57,209 bases of DNA from Bacteroidales bacterium (lineage in GTDB: Bacteria; Bacteroidota; Bacteroidia; Bacteroidales; UBA12077): assembly GCA_013138975.1 (NCBI GenBank), contig WTBR01000039.1, positions 1 to 57,209 of the forward strand, read 5' to 3'. A program made the position numbers and the translations under genes. Shown one piece after another: positions 28,375-37,018 of this stretch (position 1 is the stretch's first letter; each line of letters starts with the position of its first letter). Under the pieces are notes generated by a model. That model was not told the DNA's origin. It was given only the letters and a program-made list of their open reading frames with translations, and made no database searches.

Positions 28375-29133
28375 ATGAAAAAAAAGACTGTTCTTATCCA
28401 TTTATTAATGCTAATGTTTCTTAATTCATATGGGCAATTGCTTACAGAGGAACACTTTGTTAAAGAATTGCAAAAAGAAGATCCGATCTTAGAGAACGTT
28501 AAAGAGTATATATTGGCAGGCAATGATATTAATAAAATACTAAACCTTAATGGGGATTGGGATTATGCTATTCATATTGCAGTTAGATCAGATAATTTAA
28601 AATTATGTTCTCTTTTATTGGAGTTGGGAGCAGATCCTGATAAACATAGTATAAATGGAGACACACCACTTAATCAAGCTGTGATAAATGAAAACTACAA
28701 ATTAACTGCTTTATTGCTGCAATCAGGTGCAGATGTTGATAGAGGAGATCATCACTGTAATCCCATACTTTGGGCAGTATTAGGCAATAATTACCAAATA
28801 ACATCCTTATTAATCGATTCAGGTGCTTACCTTAATCCCAAAACAGCCTCTCAACATACACCACTACATTATGCTGTTGAAGAAAATAATATAGAATTGG
28901 TATCTTTATTAATCAAATCGGGAGCAACAATTAATATAACTGATTATTGGGGAGAAACTCCATTGTATTTTGCAGTAGCCGAAGGAAATATTAGAATACT
29001 TGAGTTGCTTATTAATGCAGGTGCTGATGTTAATATAGCTAATGATCGTGAGACTACGGCTTTATCCAAAGCCATGTCTGAAGGCTATGATGATATTGTA
29101 AAATTACTAAAGCAAAATGGGGCTACCCATTAA
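28375..29133 (+). CDS. Secreted ankyrin-repeat protein
   Basis: This 252-residue protein has a signal peptide (about 1-21, LLMLMFLNSYGQ). Mature residues from about 55 onward form about six ankyrin repeats (for example GDTPLNQAVINENYKLTALL and AEGNIRILELLINAGADVN). It is a periplasmic or exported protein-protein interaction scaffold with no catalytic domain. It starts 33 bp after the SIMPL gene and may share its transcript. A perfect inverted-repeat element starts 4 bp after its stop codon. Confidence 0.88.
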   Translation: MKKKTVLIHLLMLMFLNSYGQLLTEEHFVKELQKEDPILENVKEYILAGNDINKILNLNGDWDYAIHIAVRSDNLKLCSLLLELGADPDKHSINGDTPLNQAVINENYKLTALLLQSGADVDRGDHHCNPILWAVLGNNYQITSLLIDSGAYLNPKTASQHTPLHYAVEENNIELVSLLIKSGATINITDYWGETPLYFAVAEGNIRILELLINAGADVNIANDRETTALSKAMSEGYDDIVKLLKQNGATH

Positions 29134-29136
29134 ATC

Positions 29137-29314
29137 AGTGAGACTATGATTTTAGGAACGATAGTGAACTGAAATCATACAGTCGAACTGATCCCGAGCG
29201 TGCTCCACTGAGCCTGTCGAAGTGTAGTCGAGGGATCTCAAGAGTTATATTATTCGCTTTACTCATGAGAGAAGTTCGGCTAGATGATTTTTATTACAAA
29301 ATCATAGTCTCACT
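29137..29314. mobile_element. 178-bp MITE-like element with perfect 17-bp terminal inverted repeats
   Basis: AGTGAGACTATGATTTT at 29137-29153 is matched exactly by its reverse complement at 29298-29314. Inside is a module (29186-29278) beginning GAACTGATCCCGAG and holding CTGAGCCTGTCGAAGTG and a GATCCC/GGGATC hairpin; this module recurs at 37963. It has no coding sequence. The size and ends suit a non-autonomous transposable element, or a REPIN with long arms. Confidence 0.7.
29186..29278 (+). repeat. GATCCCGAG...GTCGAAGTG repeat module, copy A
   Basis: This stretch of about 93 bp starts GAACTGATCCCGAGCG, contains CACTGAGCCTGTCGAAGTG and GTCGAGGGATC, and ends CATGAGAGAAGTTC. It matches 37963-38056 with scattered changes. 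GATCCC and GGGATC can pair as an outer stem. In this copy the module is nested within a larger inverted-repeat element. Confidence 0.75.
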
Positions 29315-29640
29315 AATTCAGCCCAATGCGCTGCATTGGGTTTTGCATAAGTAGAGATTTGCGTCCTTACAGGATATAGATAGAGGTCACTCTTTACAAA
29401 TAGAATTTTCCTAAATAGCTCTTTCATTTTTTAATAATTCTGTTTTTTAATTTTTAAATGTTTGCAACGCCCTGGGCTACGAATAGTTGCTGATTACGGG
29501 TCACTTACCTGACTCGTAACACTGAACTCAATGCGGGCTACACACCTTTATTTTACTACCATCCGGCAATTATTTTTAAGCGCTTGTTCTGTAAAAATAG
29601 TTAGTTCACAAAATAAGGTGCAGATTAAGAATCTGCACCA
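29315..29640. repeat. Gene-free stretch of palindromic repeats
   Basis: No gene is seen. At 29315-29374 lies an inverted partial copy of the hairpin-array element found at 41698: CCCAATGC-GCT-GCATTGGG (8-bp stem, 3-base loop) followed by GTCCT-TAC-AGGA. At 29494-29519 lies another palindrome, TTACGGGTCA...TGACTCGTAA, with one mismatch and a 6-base loop. The rest has no feature that I can name. Confidence 0.6.
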
Positions 29641-29670
29641 TTATGGGAATATTTCTTTCCAATAATATTT

Positions 29671-29859
29671 TTATATACAGCAGAGATAGCATTTACCACT
29701 AACCCACTGATATCCGGGCCCGCTACATTCTTCTTCAGTTGTTATTCGTGTTAGTATTGGTAAGCAACCTAATTCACAAATAATAGATCGACTGGCACCA
29801 CCAAAAATTTTCAATTGTTCTGCTTTGTTAAGCTGTTTAGCTCCTTTTAAGTTTTTCAT
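29671..29859 (-). CDS. Double-glycine leader peptide, candidate bacteriocin/RiPP precursor
   Basis: This is a 62-residue peptide. The first 21 residues form a Lys/Leu-rich leader ending IFGG (KQLNKAEQLKIFGG), the type cut by C39 peptidase-containing exporters and widespread in Bacteroidetes natural-product precursors. The predicted 41-residue core has six cysteines (core positions 7, 11, 24, 36, 39, 40), ends KCYLCCI, and also holds PGYQW. No exporter, C39 peptidase or modifying enzyme is encoded nearby, so maturation would need proteins made elsewhere. Cysteines could form three disulfides or thioethers. It could also be an orphan signalling peptide. Confidence 0.7.
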   Translation of the reverse strand: MKNLKGAKQLNKAEQLKIFGGASRSIICELGCLPILTRITTEEECSGPGYQWVSGKCYLCCI

Positions 29860-29989
29860 AATAATTAAATTAAATTTTCACCCTGAGTTTTAATTTGGCT
29901 ATCAAGGTTTAAGCCAATGTTTTCCTGCTATACATCATCTTTAAATAATTCTCTCTTTTATGTTGCCGTTAAACAATTCGGAAATCATC

Positions 29990-30181
29990 TTATGTTTCTT
30001 CATTATTGGTAGCTTCATAGCCACCCTTTTCAATATTAAACTGCGGCAATATTTCGGTAATTACATGTAAATGTGAGTAGTAAAGGTGGTTTTTGAATTG
30101 AAACCCAATTTCTTGTTCACCAATTGATAATAAATATGCTTTAAGTAGTTGGTTAAGTATATGTGATGTAAGATTGGGCAT
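29990..30181 (-). CDS. Small protein of unknown function
   Basis: A 63-residue frame from an ATG at 30181 (MPNLTSHILNQLLKAYLLSI, then FQFKNHLYYSHLHVITEILP) ends in an acidic tail. It has no signal peptide. It sits between the cysteine-rich peptide and the truncated protease, all on the minus strand. It may be a fragment of a larger gene, because the neighbouring protease is broken close by. I do not recognise it. Confidence 0.35.
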   Translation of the reverse strand: MPNLTSHILNQLLKAYLLSIGEQEIGFQFKNHLYYSHLHVITEILPQFNIEKGGYEATNNEET

Positions 30182-30205
30182 TAGTCATTGGTTATTAGTT
30201 AATGA

Positions 30206-30736
30206 TTAAGTGATATTATCATATTGTGTGAGAGATAGTAATCCAATATATCTTAAGTCTTCAAAAGGATAGCCAATTACAAAGCAGTCGTCCCCAATAT
30301 TGGGTAAAATGGAATCGTCAAAATCACCTTCGTTAATAGAATAATAAGCAAACTTATCAGACGTTTCAAGTTCAATAGCAAGCACATTAACATTTTCTTT
30401 ATGAATAGGATGAACTAACCATTTTGGAGATGTCATATCTTCGTCAGCATAAAGAAATATTTTATGCAGTAAACTTGAACCATTTTCATTTTTTAATCTT
30501 AAATATGTTGTAAACATATCAGGCATTCCACCATGATTTGACAAAGGTTCTCCTGTATTTGGATTTTGTCCACTTACGTTATGCCAATTAGTTATTAAAA
30601 AAACCTTATCCTGATATTTATAAAGAAATCCAGAAGCGTTTGAGAACAAGGTATTGGTTTTAGAAAAACCAATAGATAATTGCTGAGTTGTTAATGATAG
30701 GAAATCAGGTTTAATAATGTTTATTTCTTTTTCCAT
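30206..30736 (-). pseudogene. Trypsin-like serine protease fragment, 3' end lost
   Basis: The frame gives 176 residues resembling trypsin-like peptidases often linked to mobile or defence loci: GFLYKYQDKVFLITNWHNVS has the His region and NVNVLAIELE sits where the catalytic Asp strand is expected (Asn instead of Asp). CFVIGYPFEDL matches the GYP turn that precedes the catalytic Ser domain. After this point the sequence diverges and stops within 20 residues (ending LTQYDNIT), so the catalytic serine region is missing. A protein without protease activity, or a decayed gene, is the best reading. There is no signal peptide. Confidence 0.55.
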
Positions 30737-31006
30737 GGTTTATATACTTAGAAGCTTACTTTTAGATTTGCGGCTCAAATAGCTTATAAATAATTGCTTA
30801 GGCGGAACTCTGTTCCACCTATTTACTTATAGGTTTACCTGCAAAAAGCTGATTTAGCCCTTACAAAATCAATTATGTCGTATATATACGAAAAAATATA
30901 AAATACATACTTAATATTTTTTGTGGACTTAAATATAATTAACATTAAACATAAATCCAATTAAATACTTATAAAAAGAAGATGATCAATAAAAGCACAC
31001 TCTTTC

Positions 31007-31459
31007 CTACACCCAGTCAATAATCTCATAACTTACTTTTTCACCACGATTAAGAGCATCAGAAATTAATAAATACATAGGTTTAAAATTATCTGCATTC
31101 TCATAATTTCTAAAGTGGTTATTGGTGTACAAACCTGCTTTATTGCCTATGATTTGGCACGCTGCTGTAGAACTTTCGAAATTCCCAATATGTATATAAA
31201 CATTTGTAAAATCAGGCACATTCTGTAATTCTAAATGATATGTAAACCATGAATATTTTGCACGGTACTTTTTAGTTAGTGGTGTTAGTTCTTTTCGGAA
31301 TATAACAGGATAAATCCCTGCGGAGATACGAGTTTTACCTTTTACATTTACATCTCTTTTTTCATCTTCAATTACAAATAAAAATTTCATACCATCAGCG
31401 CTTAGTAAGCCTAAAGTACTTTCGTTATTTCTGGCAATTCTTGTGTTAATTAATTTCAT
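31007..31459 (-). CDS. DUF5675 family protein
   Basis: The 150-residue product fits DUF5675: LGLLSADGMKFLFVIEDEKR, then TRISAGIYPVIFRKE, a middle YHLELQNVPDFTNVYIHIGN and the late SSTAACQIIGNKAGL. Members are common in phage-related and mobile regions of Bacteroidetes; their molecular role is not established. The start overlaps the stop of the upstream gene by 4 bp (ATGA), so the two are translationally coupled. About 270 bp without a gene separate it from the truncated protease downstream. Confidence 0.75.
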   Translation of the reverse strand: MKLINTRIARNNESTLGLLSADGMKFLFVIEDEKRDVNVKGKTRISAGIYPVIFRKELTPLTKKYRAKYSWFTYHLELQNVPDFTNVYIHIGNFESSTAACQIIGNKAGLYTNNHFRNYENADNFKPMYLLISDALNRGEKVSYEIIDWV

Positions 31460-32040
31460 TTTTTAACAAATCTTAGGATTGTATCAAGCTTGTCATTAAG
31501 CTGCTTAATGGTTTGAGGAAATAGCTCTTTGCTCACATATATTTCCTTAAAACTGTCTCTTAAATCAGAAATTCGTTTATGCAAAACGGTAAACTCGTTT
31601 TCATTAGATTCCATTTCCTTGGCGAGATGGCTAATATCTTTCTCCAGTAAATCGGTTTTGGCATTTACAGTATCCTTAGTTGCATCTGTGCCTGTAGCTT
31701 TTTTTATAAGGTGGTTGAATTTTCTTCCGTCTTTGGTATTTCGAGGGCCGGATACAATACCGAGTTGTCCCAATGCTAATCCGTTCATATTTTCGTCTGT
31801 TAAATTTTGTGTTGTTGTGATTGTTTCGCCATTTACATTTAGGGTAAGTGTAAAAGACATATCGGCTTTGAGTTGTGCAGTATTTTGAAGCAAAGCCATT
31901 GTTAAACCTTTACCCATGAGATTCAGGTAAGGAACTTGAAAAACGATTTCTGGTTCTTGTGTTTTCCCTGCACCAATGGTTAATCCTTTAATGTCGGGCA
32001 TAGAAAATGCGATTGCCGATCCTTTGTATTTGGCAACCAC
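31456..32040 (-). CDS. Coiled-coil protein of unknown function coupled to DUF5675
   Basis: This 194-residue protein reads from a GTG at 32040 with no better start, because the frame runs back into the broken hsdM gene. The first about 100 residues are strand-rich (TIGAGKTQEPEIVFQVPYLN, then SFTLTLNVNGETITTTQNL). The last 80 residues form a coiled coil (LLEKDISHLAKEMESNENEF). It overlaps the DUF5675 gene by 4 bp. A phage-structural or lysis-accessory origin is possible given that partner, but I do not recognise it. The N-terminus may be truncated at the junction with hsdM near 32055. Confidence 0.55.
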   Translation of the reverse strand: MVAKYKGSAIAFSMPDIKGLTIGAGKTQEPEIVFQVPYLNLMGKGLTMALLQNTAQLKADMSFTLTLNVNGETITTTQNLTDENMNGLALGQLGIVSGPRNTKDGRKFNHLIKKATGTDATKDTVNAKTDLLEKDISHLAKEMESNENEFTVLHKRISDLRDSFKEIYVSKELFPQTIKQLNDKLDTILRFVKK

Positions 32041-32055
32041 TTGGTTTACTGCTAA

Positions 32056-33174
32056 TGTTATGAGCAGGATATTGTAGGGCGAGTGTATGAATACTTTTTA
32101 GGAAAATCCGCCATAGCCGAAGGTAAGGGAAAAGGAGAATTCTACACCCCAAAAAATATTGTAAACCTCATAGCCGAAATGATAGAACCATACAAAGGAG
32201 TAATTTACGACCCTGCTTGTGGTTCCGGTGGAATGTTTGTGCAAAGTATTAAATTTATTGAGAGCCACCATGGGAACAAAAAAGAAGTATCCATTTATGG
32301 GCAAGAGCAAACAGCCACAACCTATAAACTGGCAAAAATGAATCTGGCCATACGAGGTATTTCTGCTAATTTTGGTGCAGTGCCAGTCGATACATTTGGC
32401 AAAGACCAACACAAAGACCTAAAAGCCGATTACATAATGGCTAACCCACCCTTTAACCAAAAGGACTGGCGTGCAGCCGATGAACTTACCGACGACCCAC
32501 GTTGGAGCGGTTACGAAACACCACCTACAAGCAATGCCAATTATGCATGGATTCTGAACATGGTTTCCAAGCTATCGCAAAACGGAGTGGCAGGCTTTAT
32601 ATTGGCAAACGGTGCACTTTCCGGTGGAGGCGAAGAGTACAAAATTCGCAAAAAGTTAATCGAAAATAATTTGGTGGAAGCCATTGTTATTTTACCACGT
32701 AGTATGTTCTATACTACAGATATTAGTGTTACACTTTGGATTTTGAATAACAATAAAACGGAGCGAGTAGTTAAAATACCAGATGCAACAAGAAACTATC
32801 GCATGCGTGAAGAAGAAATTCTTTTTATGGATTTACGCCAACAAGGCGAACCATTCGAGAAAAAGTTTACGCAGTTTAACGAAGACCATATAAAAGAATT
32901 TGCAGCAACTTACCACGATTGGCAGCAAAATCTTGATTTTGAAAATGTAGCTGAATATTGCTATGGTGCTAAAAAATCAGAAGTAATTGCCAAAGATTAT
33001 TCATTAGTGCCAAGCAAATACATTGAGTTTATAAACCGCGATGAAAATATTGATTTTGACACCAAAATGACTGCTTTGCAAACTGAGTTTAAAGACTTAT
33101 TGCAAACCGAAGAACAGTCAAAAATCGATTTGTTAAATGTATTTAAGGAATTGGGGTATGAGATCAAACTATAA
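32056..33174 (+). pseudogene. hsdM: Type I restriction-modification methylase HsdM, N-terminus missing
   Basis: The open frame begins after a TAA at 32053 and enters directly at DIVGRVYEYFLGKSAIAEGK, which in intact HsdM lies after an N-terminal helical domain of roughly 150 or more residues. All catalytic parts after that are present: GEFYTPKNIV, SAM-binding motif I (DPACGSGGMFV), motif IV NPPF (MANPPFNQKDW) and the C-terminal specificity-subunit contact region. The N-terminal domain needed for complex assembly is absent, and a minus-strand gene starts at the same junction. This points to a deletion or insertion breakpoint near 32050. A GTG at 32083 could start translation, but the product would be partial. 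Confidence 0.8.
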
Positions 33175-34449
33175 GAAACTCGGTAAATATATACAAGCTG
33201 TTAATGTTCGTAATACGGATTTAAAAGTTGAGAAACTACTTGGTGTAAGTATTAAAAAAGTATTGATGCCATCTATTGCCAATACAGTAGGCACAGATAT
33301 GAGAACCTACAAGATTATTAAACGAAACCAGTTTGCTTATGGCCGGTAACTTCGCGAAATGGTGATAAAATTTCAGTAGCATTATTACAAGATTATGAAG
33401 AAGCGATAGTTTCACAAGCTTATACAGTATTTGAAGTTAAGAACGAAGACGAATTGCATCCCGAATATCTTATGATGTGGATGCGCCGAACGGAGTTTGA
33501 CCGTTATGCTCGTTTTAAATCGCATGGAAGCGCACGAGAAATATTCGATTGGGATGATATGTGCGAAACAGAACTCCCAATACCCAAGATTGAAAAACAA
33601 CGAGAAATAGTAAAAGAGTACAACACAATTGTAAACCGAATAAAGCTTAACGAGCAACTCAACCAAAAACTCGAGGAAACTGCACAAGCTTTATATAAGC
33701 ATTGGTTTGTCGATTTTGAATTCCCAAACGAAGGGGGTAAGCCATACAAAAGTAGTGGTGGTAAAATGGTTTGGAATAGTGAGTTGGAGAAAGAGATTCC
33801 GGAGGGGTGGAGAGCAAGCACACTAGAGCATGTCTTAGAAGAAAAAGGCTATATAAGAGGCCCTTTTGGATCTGCTTTAAAAGTAGACGACATGCAAACT
33901 AAAGGAATCCCCGTTTATGAGCAGCAACACGTATTAGATGAGCATCGTAATTTCCGATATTTTATTTCAAATGAAAAATATAATCAGCTTAAAAGATTTT
34001 CAGTTCAGTTGCATGATATACTAATAAGTTGCTCAGGAGTGAATTTGGGTAAACTATCTACTATCAAGAATACAGATCCCCTTGGAATTATAAATCAGGC
34101 CTTGTTGATACTTAGAATAAATTGCCAAATAATTGATTCAATATGCGTAAAGCACTTTCTTGTAACTAAAGAAGGTAAAAAGTTATTAATTCAAGAGTCA
34201 GGTGGAAGTGCGCAACCCAATATTGCTAAAAGAGAAGTTATTCAATCTATTCCATATTTATTGCCATTAAAACAGGTTAGTGATAGATTAAGTCGATCAT
34301 TAAAGGTTATTGATGGAAAAATTGAAAATATGAGGAAAACAAATAATAAGTTAGCTCAATTTAAAAACTTACTTCTCTCAAAAATGACCAAAGTAGAACC
34401 AGAGCAAATCAGAAATCAACGAAGTAAAACTGAAAAAGAAGTAATTTAA
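33158..34449 (+). pseudogene. hsdS: Type I specificity subunit HsdS, frameshifted
   Basis: Translation from the ATG at 33158, overlapping the hsdM end by 17 bp, gives the first target-recognition domain (RSNYKKLGKYIQAVNVRNTD) up to FAYG, then reaches a TAA at 33347. The reading continues without a break in the next frame (VTSRNGDKISVALLQDYEEA). One base, a C in GGCC at about 33343, appears missing from GGCCCG. The rest is a normal HsdS: conserved helix QREIVKEYNTIVNRIKLNEQ, spacer HWFVDFEFP, second recognition domain from IPEGWRAST and a final coiled coil. No hsdR gene is present. It could be a sequencing error, but with the truncated hsdM a decayed system is more likely. Confidence 0.85.
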
Positions 34450-34477
34450 AACAAACATGACTTAATAGCGCTTATTT

Positions 34478-34495
34478 TGTTGGAAAAAACCAACA
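34478..34495. promoter_or_regulatory. HipB-type operator, distal site
   Basis: TGTTGG-AAAAAA-CCAACA is a perfect 6-bp inverted repeat with a 6-base spacer. It has the same arms and spacing as the site at 34583, and begins 105 bp upstream of it, ten helical turns. HipB proteins bind such palindromes in their own promoter. Confidence 0.6.
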
Positions 34496-34576
34496 TTAAA
34501 CCCTAATATTCGACTTAATGATGGAATATACCAACATATTCCATATGAAATATTTTAAACATCATAAATTATTTGT

Positions 34577-34600
34577 ATATTTGTTGGGAAATACCAACAT
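34577..34600 (+). promoter_or_regulatory. hipBA promoter -7 box overlapped by proximal operator
   Basis: TATATTTG (34577-34584) matches the Bacteroidetes -7 consensus and lies 40 bp before the hipB start. The palindrome TGTTGG-GAAATA-CCAACA (34583-34600) overlaps its last bases, so a bound repressor would cover the promoter. A third half site, ATACCAACA, lies at the start of the hipB coding sequence (about 34631), and another in GGAATAT-ACCAAC-ATATTCC (about 34525-34544). Confidence 0.55.
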
Positions 34601-34624
34601 TAAGTATCAAAATAGACAATAAGG

Positions 34625-34975
34625 ATGGAAAATACCAACAATAATTGGGTTGCAATGGGCGATAATGCCATAATTGCCGCTATTGGCGGGTTTATAAAAC
34701 AAAAGCGTTTGCAGAAAAATAAATCGCAAGCAATCTTAGCCAAAGAAGCCGGATTAAACCGTTCAACATTAGTACAGATCGAAAATGGAGAATCAATTAC
34801 CCTTTCTTCGCTTATTCAAATTTTACGAGTGCTTAATCTGCTACACTTATTAGATATTTTTACAATTGACGATAAAATTAGCCCCATTGAATACGCACGC
34901 TTAAAAGAAAAAAAGAGATTGCGAGCAAGTAAAAAAGATACAGAATCCGATTCAAATGAAGATTTAGGATGGTAG
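34625..34975 (+). CDS. hipB: HipB-like antitoxin, XRE-family HTH repressor
   Basis: The 116-residue protein has an XRE helix-turn-helix at about 18-75: IGGFIKQKRLQKNKSQAILA, then GLNRSTLVQIENGESITL and a C-terminal Lys/Asp-rich tail (about 90-116) that is probably flexible. It should neutralise HipA and repress its own operon through the TGTTGG palindromes upstream. The stop overlaps the hipA start by 7 bp, so the pair is translationally coupled. Confidence 0.85.
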   Translation: MENTNNNWVAMGDNAIIAAIGGFIKQKRLQKNKSQAILAKEAGLNRSTLVQIENGESITLSSLIQILRVLNLLHLLDIFTIDDKISPIEYARLKEKKRLRASKKDTESDSNEDLGW

Positions 34976-36279
34976 ATTATGCTTACATAAAAATATGGGA
35001 CACGCTTGTGGGAGCTGTAACCTGGGATAGTAAAAGAAAATTGGCAGATTTCCAGTACGACAAGAAATTCATTGAGAAAAATTGGGATCTTTCTCCATTA
35101 AAAATGCCTGTACGTAATAGCGATCAAATTTATAGTTTTCCTGAGCTTTTACCATCGAAAGAAAATACCGAAGATACATTTAAAGGCCTGCCCGGTTTAT
35201 TAGCAGATTCCTTACCCGATAAATACGGAAATCTATTAATAGATAAATGGTTGGCGCAAAACGAACGTGCCCCGGAAAGTATGAATCCAGTAGAGAAATT
35301 ATGCTTTATTGGGAATCGTGGAATGGGAGCACTGGAATTTGAACCTAAGCAAATAAAATCAAGTAAAAATACATTCTCAATAGAAATTAAGAGCTTAGTA
35401 GAAATGGCCCAAAAAATACTTTCCAATCGAGAGCATTTCGAAACCAATTTAAATGCCGATGAGCAACAAGCCATGAAAGAAATCCTGAAAATTGGAACTT
35501 CTGCCGGTGGCGCACGGCCTAAAGCTTTAATTGCTTATAACGAAAAAACAAAAGAAGTAAGGTCGGGGCAAACAAAAGCACCCAATGGTTTTTCGCATTG
35601 GCTGTTAAAACTCGATGGAGTAAGCGATGCACAGTTTGGCGAAAGTCTTGGTTGGGGGCGTGTAGAATATGCATACCATTTAATGGCAAAAGCATGTAAT
35701 ATCGAAATGACAGAATGCGACCTGCTTGAAGAAAACGGAAGAGCTCACTTTATGACCAAACGATTCGATCGTGAAGGAAATCAAACAAAACACCACATTC
35801 AAACATTATGTGGGATTAACCACTTCGATTACAACAATATGTTTGCTTATAGTTACGAGCAGGTATTTCAAACCATGCGAATGTTAAAATTAACATATCC
35901 CGAAGCAGAGCAAATGTTTCGCCGAATGGTATTTAATGTATTAGCAACAAATTGCGACGATCACACCAAAAATTTCTCATTCCGGCTTAAGAAAGGTGGC
36001 AAATGGGAATTATCTCCGGCATACGATGTTTGTTATTCGTACGACCCCACAAACCAATGGGTAAATCAGCAAACATTAAGCGTAAACGCTAAGCATAAAA
36101 ATATTGATAAGGGAGATTTAATGAGCATAGCCAAAACAAATAAAATAAAAAAAGGCGAGCAAATTATCAATGATATTAATGAGGTAGTTAAAAACTGGAG
36201 CCATTTTGCATTAAAAGCTAAAGTCAGTGATTATAGGCATAAGAACATAAAGTCAAATTTACATCTGCTAAATAAATAA
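34969..36279 (+). CDS. hipA: HipA-family serine/threonine kinase toxin
   Basis: This 436-residue protein has an N-terminal HipA subdomain (about 5-105; GLPGLLADSLPDKYGNLLID) and a kinase-like core. It shows an ATP-loop-like TSAGGARPKA, KRFDREG, the catalytic NCDDHTKNFSF (Asp-Asp-His, with Lys-Asn) and the metal-site segment SPAYDVCYSY. HipA kinases phosphorylate targets such as glutamyl-tRNA synthetase and halt growth; the specific target here is unknown. All catalytic residues are intact. It lies in the accessory island beside a decayed restriction module, consistent with acquisition together. Confidence 0.92.
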   Translation: MVDYAYIKIWDTLVGAVTWDSKRKLADFQYDKKFIEKNWDLSPLKMPVRNSDQIYSFPELLPSKENTEDTFKGLPGLLADSLPDKYGNLLIDKWLAQNERAPESMNPVEKLCFIGNRGMGALEFEPKQIKSSKNTFSIEIKSLVEMAQKILSNREHFETNLNADEQQAMKEILKIGTSAGGARPKALIAYNEKTKEVRSGQTKAPNGFSHWLLKLDGVSDAQFGESLGWGRVEYAYHLMAKACNIEMTECDLLEENGRAHFMTKRFDREGNQTKHHIQTLCGINHFDYNNMFAYSYEQVFQTMRMLKLTYPEAEQMFRRMVFNVLATNCDDHTKNFSFRLKKGGKWELSPAYDVCYSYDPTNQWVNQQTLSVNAKHKNIDKGDLMSIAKTNKIKKGEQIINDINEVVKNWSHFALKAKVSDYRHKNIKSNLHLLNK

Positions 36280-36477
36280 ATAAATAAAAATTGGAAATAT
36301 TTTTAGGGGATTGTGTGGCATAATTCAAGGAAAAGGATTTTTTTCATACCTTTAAAAATTCTCACAAAATCAATTTTGATAAAGTTATAACTGCATTATG
36401 CTTTTATAAAATATATAATTTTCAGCAATCTAATAACAAGACAGTTAAGTAAATAACTTCCCGTACACATAAATAAA

Positions 36478-36705
36478 ATGGAAAATCTCAACAAAAATAT
36501 ATTAACAGACTTAGTAAAAATCAGAATGCCCTATGGGAAATATAAAGGAGTATTAATTTGTAATTTGCCAGAGCCCTATCTGGTTTGGTATAATTCAAAA
36601 GGTTTCCCCGATGGAAAAATGGGAATGCTTTTAGCAACAATCTACGAAATAAAGTTGAATGGATTAGAACACTTGCTAACGCCTTTAAAAAGATCAAATT
36701 CGTAA
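36478..36705 (+). CDS. DUF3820 family protein
   Basis: The 75-residue product matches the short DUF3820 pattern: RMPYGKYKGVLICNLPEPYL, then WYNSKGFPDGKMGMLLATIY and EIKLNGLEHLLTPL. Similar proteins have been described as putative quorum-sensing-regulated virulence factors in Pseudomonas, but no activity is known. A copy of the modular repeat starts 26 bp after its stop codon. The 200 bp before it hold nothing that I recognise. Confidence 0.8.
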   Translation: MENLNKNILTDLVKIRMPYGKYKGVLICNLPEPYLVWYNSKGFPDGKMGMLLATIYEIKLNGLEHLLTPLKRSNS

Positions 36706-36730
36706 CGAGTTTTATAGCATATTTTATAAT

Positions 36731-36974
36731 TAATGTCAGTAAGAAAATAGCCTTTTTTTCAAGTCTTTGATAAGAAAGCGTCAAAGACATTCCGATAGTT
36801 ATCGGAATTTGAAGTGTTGGAAACCAAGGAGTTTGCTTTTGTAAGTGCGATGTGCTGAGCTTGTCGAAGTAACTGTTTTCAACATGAGAATAACGCAGAA
36901 CATTGCGAAGCTCACGAACACAATTTTATAAATATTAAACTCGTGAGTAATTTGGCGATTTCTTGTAAAGACTA
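36731..36974. repeat. Interspersed modular repeat, copy 3 of 3
   Basis: This is the fullest copy, about 244 bp, from TAATGTCAGTAAG to TTGTAAAGACTA. It contains all three modules: the near-palindrome ATTCCGATAGTTATCGGAAT, CTGAGCTTGTCGAAG, and a CTCACGA...TCGTGAG hairpin. The other two copies each lack one or two of these. It lies between the DUF3820 gene and the Gate-domain gene. Confidence 0.8.
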
Positions 36975-37018
36975 ATTAAAATAATGTTAGTATTTTTGCC
37001 GCAAATTAATAAGCCAAA

